DNA of 64,000 nt. Source: Scytonema sp. UIC 10036. Its GTDB lineage: Bacteria > Cyanobacteriota > Cyanobacteriia > Cyanobacteriales > Nostocaceae. The notes beneath the pieces were generated by a model. That model searched no databases, was not told the origin of the DNA, and saw nothing but the letters and a program-made list of their open reading frames with translations. The position numbers were made by a program, and so were the translations under genes. The DNA is taken from assembly GCF_009725235.1 (NCBI RefSeq), contig NZ_WJFC01000039.1:1-64000 (forward strand), read 5' to 3'. This document shows, one piece after another, positions 1-6,784 of this stretch (positions within the stretch are counted from its first letter, which is position 1; every line of letters begins with the position of its first letter).

Positions 1-153
1 TCCAAACAAGGGAGACAAGGAAGACAAGGAGGACAAGGAAGACAAGGAAGAGGTGTTTGTAAATCATTTAGGACTGCTATAGTTGAATGAGAGAAAATAA
101 ATCTATATAAGGCTTTTTCAATCCAAAATTCAAAATCTAAAATCCAAAATTTT
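1..153. repeat. short tandem repeats at window start
   Basis: Positions 1-51 hold a purine-rich tandem tract of ACAAGGAAG/ACAAGGAGG units. Positions 120-153 hold CCAAAAT-CTAAAAT heptamers, the same family that recurs at 55890, 60580 and inside ldpA. These are typical intergenic short tandemly repeated sequences of filamentous cyanobacteria. No gene is seen here. Confidence 0.7.
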
Positions 154-155
154 GT

Positions 156-338
156 TCAATTTTTCTTCTTTGCTTTCCAGGTTCCTCCATAGACGTAAAA
201 AGGGTTATTTTGACTCACTTGTTCCCAACAATTAGAGCAAACAAAAACCCATTGTCCATCTTCTTCGTACTTGATTCGATAAAGAACCGATGCGGTTAAC
301 CCACATCGGCTGCAAAATTTAACCCTAATTCTTGTCAT
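156..338 (-). CDS. small zinc-ribbon-like protein (60 aa)
   Basis: Sixty-residue protein of unknown function. Two CxxC pairs (CSRC near residue 9 and CSNC near residue 34) suggest a small zinc ribbon, and the C-terminal tail is basic (KAKKKN). Its ATG overlaps the TGA of the upstream PIN/TRAM gene by 4 bases (ATGA), so the two are probably translationally coupled in one transcript. The Cys spacing and coupling make it a real gene. No specific function can be assigned, though nucleic-acid binding would suit both the fold and the PIN/TRAM partner (inference). Confidence 0.7.
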   Translation of the reverse strand: MTRIRVKFCSRCGLTASVLYRIKYEEDGQWVFVCSNCWEQVSQNNPFYVYGGTWKAKKKN

Positions 339-1411
339 GCGATCGCAGAAGCTTGTGGTTTGGCAAAAATCATCCTTCCTGCAGAAGTTTGCAAAGCACT
401 TGTAACGACGACTCGGATTTCGCCTCCTACATAACCACTCCCTTCTTCAACCACAACCATTGTGCCATCATCAAGATAGCCAATGCCTTGACTTGGTTCT
501 TTCCCCTCTTTCAGTACCTTTATGTCAATATTGTCACCTGGCAAGTAAGTAGGACGAACTGCGTTTACCAAGTCATTAACATTCAGCACCGGAACTTTCT
601 GTACGCTAGCCACTTTTGATAAGTTATAATCATTTGTTAGTAACGTACCGTTAATTTCTTGAGCAAATCGGACTAACTTAGCATCAACAGTTGTAATATC
701 CTCATAGTCAGTGAGGTTAATGACGATCCGCTCTGGGTAAGTTGCTTTGATTCTGTTAAGAATTTCTAGCCCGCGTCTTCCCCTGACTCGCTTTTGGTCT
801 TTACTTGCATCGGCAACTTGCTGCAATTCTTGTAAGACAAACTGGGGTACAAGCAGTTGCCCTTCTAAAAACCCAGTTTCCAGTAGTGATTCAATACGAC
901 CGTCTATAATACAGCTAGTATCTAAAACTTTGGTACTGGCAGGTTTGAGAGTCCCTTCCGCGATCATTGTCTCTACGGTATTGGGACTAATCAGGCGCAA
1001 CAGCCCCCGTCCGTGGGAATCAGCTAAATTCATGCCCGTATATGACAGAACAATACTACCCACAACAGCCACCAAAGGTTTAATAAAGCTAAAATCTGCT
1101 GGAATTGGTAGCAAAAACAACGGAGCAAGCATTAAGTTAGCTATCAGTAGCCCAACAACCAAGCCTATAGCACGAGTTAGAATCACATCAAATGGTAATT
1201 CCCGGACTTGTGCTTCCAAGCGTCGGTATCCTGTCTGGAACCTTAATCCAACTGCACCGCCAATGATAGCAGTGAAAGCAGCAAAGACCAAGCGTAAAGC
1301 TTCTTGGTTGCTAACGTTGGCCAGAGATCCGCTTGGTAAGAGGTCTATACTGTAGTAACCTATGCCCGTTGCTGCCAGGACGAATGAGAAAATAATAATT
1401 GCATCAACCAT
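335..1411 (-). CDS. PIN/TRAM domain membrane protein (YacL-like)
   Basis: 358 aa. The N-terminal ~130 residues contain about four hydrophobic membrane segments (residues 4-20, 41-56, 80-102, 110-127). A PIN nuclease domain begins near residue 160 with the first conserved acidic residue in VLDTSCIID (D164), and further acidic positions lie in the TND motif. A TRAM domain follows around residues 290-345. This is the architecture of the YacL family (PIN with C-terminal TRAM), thought to be membrane-tethered RNA- or DNA-acting nucleases. Length and domain order are normal. It overlaps the downstream zinc-ribbon gene by 4 bases. Confidence 0.9.
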   Translation of the reverse strand: MVDAIIIFSFVLAATGIGYYSIDLLPSGSLANVSNQEALRLVFAAFTAIIGGAVGLRFQTGYRRLEAQVRELPFDVILTRAIGLVVGLLIANLMLAPLFLLPIPADFSFIKPLVAVVGSIVLSYTGMNLADSHGRGLLRLISPNTVETMIAEGTLKPASTKVLDTSCIIDGRIESLLETGFLEGQLLVPQFVLQELQQVADASKDQKRVRGRRGLEILNRIKATYPERIVINLTDYEDITTVDAKLVRFAQEINGTLLTNDYNLSKVASVQKVPVLNVNDLVNAVRPTYLPGDNIDIKVLKEGKEPSQGIGYLDDGTMVVVEEGSGYVGGEIRVVVTSALQTSAGRMIFAKPQASAIA

Positions 1412-1768
1412 GATTGTGTTGTTTTCCAGAAATTGTGTTAACCAAGCAAATAAGGTATTTTTTATTTCCTCGGTAAGATAGATTTAGACATAAGGATAAA
1501 CTATGAAGTATAAAGTGAAATCCCTTTATGAATTTATCCAGGAGATTGTCCCCCTTCTGGAATGTGTATAAATTTTTTTCATCCTTTGTCCCTCATTCTT
1601 CGTACTTTCTAGGAGTTTTGTCTGACAAGATATGCACTTATTATAACCAAAGAGTTTTATGCTTTATCTTTTTCATCTTTTTGTTGTAAAACGATAAAAA
1701 AATCTAACATGACACAGTAATTTTCATTATTTGTAACTCTTCGATTAATAATTTAAATATTTATCAAA
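1412..1768. other. intergenic region between divergent genes
   Basis: AT-rich 357-bp gap between the divergent PIN/TRAM gene and hemW. It must contain the promoters of both. No gene, hairpin or recognised operator was seen. Confidence 0.5.
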
Positions 1769-2940
1769 ATGGTTCATCCAGTCAATATTGTCGGCACTCC
1801 TTCCTCCGCTTATGTTCACATCCCCTTCTGCAGGCGACGATGCTTTTACTGCGATTTTCCTGTATCAGTTGTCGGAGATCGCTTGCGGGGTGAAACATCA
1901 GGCACTATTTCTCAATACGTTAGCGCCTTGTGTCAAGAAATCACCATGACACCGAATCTCGGTCAACCATTGCAAACAATTTTTTTTGGTGGCGGTACTC
2001 CCTCCCTTCTTTCTGTAGAACAGTTACAAACCATATTGACAGCGTTAGATAGGCAGTTTGGCATATCGTCTGAAGCAGAAATTTCCATGGAAATGGACCC
2101 AGGCACTTTTGACTTAGCCCATATACAAGGCTACCGTGCAGCAGGCACAAACCGGATCAGTTTGGGCGTGCAAGCTTTTCAGGATGATTTGTTAAAAGTG
2201 AGTGGGCGATCGCACACTGTCTCAGACATTTTCGCAGCTGTGGATTTAATTCGACTAGTCGCAGTTCCCGAATTCAGCATAGATTTAATATCGGGATTAC
2301 CGCATCAAACTTTAGATAGGTGGGAAGAATCTTTAGAAAAAGCGATCTCCCTATCACCTACGCATATATCTATTTATGACTTGACAATTGAGCCACAAAC
2401 TCCTTTTGGGCGGTATTACAAACCTGGGGATCGCCCTTTACCAACAGATGAAACCACAGTTGAAATGTATAGCTTGGCACAGAAATTTTTAAAAAATGCA
2501 GGTTACGAACATTATGAAATTTCTAACTACGCCCAACCGGGACATCAATGCCGCCACAATCGAGTTTACTGGGAGAACCGCCCCTACTACGGCTTTGGCA
2601 TGGGAGCGGCAAGTTATGTAGGAGGAAAACGCTTCAACCGCCCGCGTACCACTAAGGAATATTACCGATGGGTGGAAAATGGAGCGCTCGTCGATTGTGA
2701 TGTGACACCAGCAGATGAAGTTTTACTAGAAACTTTAATGTTAGGGCTGCGGTTGGCAGAAGGAGTCAGCTTAGCGGTTTTGGCAGAACAGTTTGGAGAA
2801 GACAAGGTAAAAGCGATCGAGCAGTGTTGTGCAACATATTTAAGAAAGGCTGGGTAGAAGTTGTAGGTGGAAGGTTGCGACTAACCGATCCCGAAGGTTT
2901 TTTGTTCTCTAATGTGGTGCTAGCAGAGTTGTTAGGGGGT
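1769..2940 (+). pseudogene. hemW: radical SAM heme chaperone HemW, frameshifted near the C terminus
   Basis: Oxygen-independent coproporphyrinogen oxidase-like radical SAM protein of the HemW type (heme chaperone). The radical SAM cluster motif CX3CX2C is present (C21, C25, C28 in CRRRCFYC), followed by the GGGTPS motif. The frame opened at 1769 stops at 2857 after ATYLRKAG. The adjacent frame immediately continues the family C terminus (FKKGWVEVVGGRLRLTDPEG then SNVVLAELL), so one base appears missing around 2840-2850. That second frame has no stop where the protein should end (about 2935) and runs into repeat DNA to 3102. Either a sequencing error or a real lesion; the radical SAM core is intact. 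Confidence 0.75.
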
Positions 2941-3060
2941 AGGGAGTCGGGGGTAGGGGTAGGGTACCTCGTTCCCAGGCTCCGCCTGGGAATGCCTTCG
3001 GTGAGGCTCCGCCTCCTGTTGCTGTATAGCTTGGCTCCGCCTCGCACCCTGTATTCCCAA
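2935..3060. repeat. G-rich tract plus GTTCCCAGGC inverted repeat
   Basis: After hemW there is a GGTAGGG-type tract and then TTCCCAGGC-TCC-GCCTGGGAA (2972-2992), a 9-bp stem with a 3-nt loop, followed by GAGGCTCCGCCTCC. Related copies lie at 15867-15917 and 22464-22484. This interspersed palindrome family directly abuts the damaged hemW terminus. Confidence 0.75.
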
Positions 3061-3140
3061 GCCTTGTCACCGGATCGAGAGACAAGAGCTATGTCACAAT
3101 GAAAGTGAAACAGTCAAGTCGGAAGGATTGACTCCAAGCA

Positions 3141-3809
3141 ATGGCAGAAGAAACAAATCACAATCAAGCAGGAGAAGTTACTCCCAGCACTGTCGATAAG
3201 CAAGCCCCCAGTGTCGCTGAAGAAAACGCTCCCAGCACAGATTCACCTGAAGCGACAAGCATTCCAACTGCCAACGCTCCAGACCCCACAACGGCAAACC
3301 CAGAAACTAATCCCAATGCGGCACAAGCCAAAACTGCACCCCCTAAACGGGAAAAGCCAGCAGGTAAAGCCACAGGGGATGGGGACGAAAAACCAGCCGC
3401 CGCTGCTAAAGCAGGGTCAAAAAAAGAGAAAGCACCTGGTGTTGAGGATAAGCCATTTGTAGAGTTTATACAGCAAGACTACTTGCCAGCTTTACAAAAA
3501 GCGATCGCAAAAGAAGGGGTACAAGATTTACAATTATCTTTTGCCAAGCAGAAGCTTCCCATCGTTGGTTATGAAAAAGCTGAAGACTGTTGGCAAATAG
3601 CGGGTAGTTGGCAAAACGGGCTGCGCCAGTTTAACCTGTATTTTCCTGAAGAAGACATTCAAGGGAAAAAAGCATTTTCCTGTAATGAAGGGAAAAAGCC
3701 CAGCACTCTTGAGTCATTCCTTATAGATGAGCGCAAAATCACACTAGATCTTTTGGTGTTTGGTATTGTGCAGCGTTTAAACGGTCAAAAGTGGTTGGGA
3801 AGAAACTAG
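3141..3809 (+). CDS. DUF2996 family protein with Ala/Pro/Thr-rich N-terminal tail
   Basis: 222 aa. Residues 1-105 are low-complexity (Ala, Pro, Thr, Lys, Glu) and probably disordered. Residues ~106-222 form a conserved globular domain starting VEFIQQDYLPALQKAI and containing a Trp-rich core (DCWQIAGSWQNGLRQFNLYF), which I recognise as the cyanobacterial DUF2996 family. Function is unknown. The gene ends 4 bases into the convergent TM2 gene (3806). ATG at 3141 has GGAAGGA upstream and looks right. Confidence 0.8.
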   Translation: MAEETNHNQAGEVTPSTVDKQAPSVAEENAPSTDSPEATSIPTANAPDPTTANPETNPNAAQAKTAPPKREKPAGKATGDGDEKPAAAAKAGSKKEKAPGVEDKPFVEFIQQDYLPALQKAIAKEGVQDLQLSFAKQKLPIVGYEKAEDCWQIAGSWQNGLRQFNLYFPEEDIQGKKAFSCNEGKKPSTLESFLIDERKITLDLLVFGIVQRLNGQKWLGRN

Positions 3810-4318
3810 CCAAGCTCGTGGAAATGGTAGGTAACGGCTCCTGTAACAGGATCGTTATCTATCGTTACATAACCAGATTTCAGCATTTGCTTGAGTGTTG
3901 CTTCCACTTCCGTAAAACTAGCCCCAGTTTCCATGACTCCTTGAGTCACAGTGATTGTGCCACTTCTTTTTTCTGCCACTTTCAGCAGTTGTATCATCAG
4001 TTTTTCTTGAGGCGATTTGTAAACCTCAGTTGCTGCAGGAGTTTGATTTAAAGGTACGCCAAAGGGAGACACACCAGCTTTGAGCTTGAGCCTCATTTCT
4101 TGTTCATCAACCATATTAGGGATCAAGAATAAATCGACAAACTGCCCAATCCCCAGCAACCCAAAAGTAAACATCCATAGCAAACCCGTCCCTATCTTGC
4201 CATTGTACAAGCGGTGCAGCCCACCCGTTACTCCTAAAAAACCAACTATATTTAAAATGTAAGAGACAAGAAGACGATCTTGATGTTCTCTATTAGTATT
4301 ATTATTCTCTGCATTCAT
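3806..4318 (-). CDS. TM2 domain-containing membrane protein
   Basis: About 170 aa from the ATG at 4318. Residues ~20-75 form a TM2 domain: two hydrophobic helices around a turn, with GGLHRLYNGKIGTGLLWM and the conserved aspartate in GQFVDLFLIP. The C-terminal part (last ~70 residues) resembles a small winged-helix/unfoldable regulator-type domain (QLLKVAEKRSGTITVTQGVM). The frame is open upstream to 4450, but that extension translates an intergenic repeat (Arg-rich PQRRRGRRGCRENKR), so the internal ATG is preferred. Function unknown. Confidence 0.8.
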   Translation of the reverse strand: MNAENNNTNREHQDRLLVSYILNIVGFLGVTGGLHRLYNGKIGTGLLWMFTFGLLGIGQFVDLFLIPNMVDEQEMRLKLKAGVSPFGVPLNQTPAATEVYKSPQEKLMIQLLKVAEKRSGTITVTQGVMETGASFTEVEATLKQMLKSGYVTIDNDPVTGAVTYHFHELG

Positions 4319-4322
4319 CACG

Positions 4323-4384
4323 TTCAAACCCCTCTTATTCTCTCTGCACCCTCTGCGCCCTCTGCGCCTCTGCGGTTCATTAAA
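4323..4384. repeat. interspersed repeat upstream of TM2 gene
   Basis: CTCTGCACCCTCTGCGCCCT followed by CTGCGCCTCTGCGGTTCATT, a common cyanobacterial interspersed sequence. It lies in the leader of the TM2 gene and creates a false N-terminal extension of that frame. Confidence 0.6.
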
Positions 4385-4662
4385 ATTTTTATCATTATCA
4401 TAAAATTTCCATAAATAATACAAATACGCTTGACACCCTACCTCTAGCATACTTCGGGAAAATAAAATTGTACTTCACCCGATAGGGTTGTTAATTGAAG
4501 TATTGTTGCAAGTCTTAACGTTTTAGGCGTCTGTTATTACCCCTAGCCTTGGTAGACTGAACTATACAAATAAAATACTGTCATCTGTCAAAGTTCGTGA
4601 ACACATACCACATAACTTTGGCAGAAACCACGGAATAATAAGACATTCATGGCAATCAGGAC

Positions 4663-5739
4663 ATGGTAGATTCCCTAAAAAAACCAGGCTTTGAAGAAAT
4701 ACGGCCAGGGATTAAAGTCCCAGCCAAGGAAACTCTGCTGACACCCCGATTCTACACAACTGACTTCGATGAGATGGCACTGATGGACATTTCCGTCAAC
4801 GAAGATGAGTTGCGAGCTATCTTAGAAGAGTTTCGTGCGGACTACAACCGCCATCATTTTGTTCGGGATTCCGAGTTTGAACAATCCTGGGATCGTATTG
4901 ATGGGGAAACTCGTCGGTTGTTCGTTGAATTTTTGGAGCGTTCCTGTACAGCAGAATTTTCTGGATTTTTGCTTTACAAAGAACTCGGACGTCGTTTAAA
5001 GGATAAAAGCCCCGTTTTGGCAGAGTGCTTTAATCTTATGTCGCGGGATGAAGCACGTCACGCAGGCTTCCTCAACAAAGCACTGTCAGATTTTAATCTG
5101 TCCCTAGATTTAGGATTTTTAACAAAGAGCCGCAAGTACACTTTCTTTAAACCAAAATTTATCTTCTACGCTACCTATCTTTCAGAAAAGATTGGTTACT
5201 GGCGGTACATCACAATTTACCGTCACCTAGAAGCACACCCAGAAGATCGAATTTATCCAATTTTCCGTTGGTTTGAGAACTGGTGTCAGGATGAAAATCG
5301 CCACGGTGATTTCTTTGATGCCATTATGAAGTCTCAGCCACAAATGCTGAACGATTGGAAAGCGCGGTTGTGGTGTCGGTTCTTCCTGCTGTCAGTGTTT
5401 GCCACTATGTATCTCAATGACGTACAGCGCAAAGATTTTTATGCGTCAATTGGTTTAGATGCACGGGAATATGATAAGTACGTCATTGAAAAAACCAATG
5501 AAACAGCAGGGCGTGTCTTCCCCGTCATGCTAGACGTTGAGAAGCCGGAATTCTACGAGCGTTTGGAAGTGTGTGTCAAGAACAACGAGAAGTTGACTGC
5601 GATCGCTAACTCCAAAACTGCCAAATTCCTGCAATTCTTCCAGAAGCTACCCTATTACATCTCCAACGCTTGGCAAGTCTTGCGGTTGTACTTCATCAAA
5701 CCAATTGATGCTGAAGCAACTCGATACGTTGTGCGGTAG
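4663..5739 (+). CDS. acsF: Mg-protoporphyrin IX monomethyl ester (oxidative) cyclase AcsF
   Basis: 358 aa, the full expected length. The enzyme forms the isocyclic fifth ring of chlorophyll from Mg-protoporphyrin IX monomethyl ester, using O2 and a di-iron centre. Both di-iron ExxH signatures are visible: DEARH (E130, H133) and DENRH (E211, H214). The [20 protein letters not shown] start is typical of cyanobacterial AcsF/ChlA. It is a single-gene unit with a strong terminator directly downstream. Its nearness to hemW puts two tetrapyrrole genes close together, although they are separated by unrelated genes. Whether this is the aerobic or micro-oxic isoform cannot be decided here. Confidence 0.97.
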   Translation: MVDSLKKPGFEEIRPGIKVPAKETLLTPRFYTTDFDEMALMDISVNEDELRAILEEFRADYNRHHFVRDSEFEQSWDRIDGETRRLFVEFLERSCTAEFSGFLLYKELGRRLKDKSPVLAECFNLMSRDEARHAGFLNKALSDFNLSLDLGFLTKSRKYTFFKPKFIFYATYLSEKIGYWRYITIYRHLEAHPEDRIYPIFRWFENWCQDENRHGDFFDAIMKSQPQMLNDWKARLWCRFFLLSVFATMYLNDVQRKDFYASIGLDAREYDKYVIEKTNETAGRVFPVMLDVEKPEFYERLEVCVKNNEKLTAIANSKTAKFLQFFQKLPYYISNAWQVLRLYFIKPIDAEATRYVVR

Positions 5740-5749
5740 ATGTAGTCAA

Positions 5750-5788
5750 TAAAATAGAGAGACGTTGTAGTAACGTCTCTCTATTTTA
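5750..5788 (+). terminator. terminator hairpin of acsF
   Basis: Perfect 17-bp stem (TAAAATAGAGAGACGTT and its complement) with a 5-nt loop at 5767-5771, starting 11 bases after the acsF stop. The 3' arm ends in CTATTTTA rather than a pure T run. Because it is near-symmetrical it could also act on the opposite strand. Confidence 0.85.
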
Positions 5789-5825
5789 TGTGATGCTATC
5801 CAATGATTATAGAGAGTTTTTCTGT

Positions 5826-5981
5826 TTAATTTGAAAACGGAGTCCTATTTTTCTGGTGACGATGCATTTTTCTGGCTTCTGATTTTTCTCTTGCCTTGCT
5901 CAAACCAACCGCCACAATATAGGTCATTTCTGCTGCTATTTGATACGCTGAGTGAATATTAGCTTTTTCTTGCTCGCTCAT
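5826..5981 (-). CDS. small hypothetical protein (51 aa), possibly the remnant of a longer gene
   Basis: An ATG at 5981 opens MSEQEKANIHSAYQIAAEMT and ends RTPFSN, 51 aa. The same frame is open further upstream to 6083 without a start codon and reads LQILSVIVVSGLVVPDFRTL, a plausible continuation with hydrophobic character. This is either a short soluble protein or the 3' part of a gene that lost its 5' end. No family was recognised. Confidence 0.35.
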   Translation of the reverse strand: MSEQEKANIHSAYQIAAEMTYIVAVGLSKAREKSEARKMHRHQKNRTPFSN

Positions 5982-6083
5982 CAGAACCTCGCAAAGAGTA
6001 CGGAAATCCGGGACGACTAGTCCAGAAACAACGATGACACTTAAAATTTGCAGTCCGAATTCCTTATTAGTCGTTCGTTTGGG

Positions 6084-6784
6084 TTACAAAATAAGAATAT
6101 AGTGAAGAGCTAGCGATCGACTTCATCCAATTGGCTCACCCGATCGGGTGATATTGAACACTTATCAAGTATCGGTTACTACTGTAATTCTGTAAGTAGG
6201 TAGGGCTAAAGCCCTTAAGGGAAATAGTAGGTTGGGTAAACCCGTGTGCGAAACCCAACAAATGCTGATAAATGTTGGGTTTTGTTCCTCAAACGCCAGT
6301 AAAGGTGCGGAGGGAAACCCTCCTATGGCGCATTCGCGCCACGCACACGGTTCAGGGCTGGCTCCCCAACCTACGTAATTTCGTATTTTTATGCAAAACT
6401 TACGCAGTATTGGAATCTCGTGATGTTTTTACTTTAAATCATTCGTTAGGCTTTGACAGTAGGATCGTTTTCCTCAGTATTTTTCATTAATTATTAGTGA
6501 GTAAGTCGGTTTAAATAATAATTTCTGGTTTGTAGTAGAAACGCATGCGCTAAAGCGCTACTACGAACAAAATACAAACGTATTATATATATAACTCTTG
6601 TATTTAAGTCAGTTTTTTAATCAAAAATTGTTTTATTGTTAAGTTTTGTAAAAAAAAAGCGGATTTTACTGAAAATATATGCAACCTACTAAGAGGATTT
6701 GTTAAAAGTAACTTTAACTACCAGTAATTAATAAACGTGTAGCAAAATTATTATTCAGTCACTGCTGTTTCTTTGACAAACACA
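6084..6784. other. repeat-rich intergenic region
   Basis: The gap before the haemagglutinin-like gene holds a hairpin-like CTAAAGCCCTTAAGGG, an element with GTAGGTTGGGT-type ends (6227-6374), a CGCTAAAGCGCTACTACGAAC repeat near 6550, and then an AT-rich leader presumed to carry the downstream promoter. An open frame at 6272-6490 is built mostly from repeat DNA and is not called. Confidence 0.5.
6227..6374. repeat. MITE-like element, GTAGGTTGGGT family (large version)
   Basis: Starts GTAGGTTGGGTAAACCC and ends CCCCAACCTAC, with internal AACCCAACAAATG / ATGTTGGGTTTTGTTCCTCA. The same family appears at about 18682, 36711-36780, 57318-57438 and 61755-61829. This copy has extra internal sequence (about 6290-6360). 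Confidence 0.7.

Noticed and set aside
2820..2860. programmed frameshift in hemW
   Set aside because: No canonical slippery heptamer with downstream structure, and HemW is not known to need frameshifting; sequencing error or mutation is simpler.
4319..4450. N-terminal extension of the TM2 protein to 4450
   Set aside because: The extra residues translate an interspersed repeat (CTGCGCCTCTGCGG-type); the internal ATG at 4318 begins the conserved part.
4552..4565. NtcA-like site GTA-N8-TAC upstream of acsF
   Set aside because: The second half-site reads TAT, not TAC, and spacing to a -10 box is unclear.
6272..6490. 72-codon plus-strand ORF
   Set aside because: It lies mostly inside a MITE-like repeat and shows no conserved protein character.
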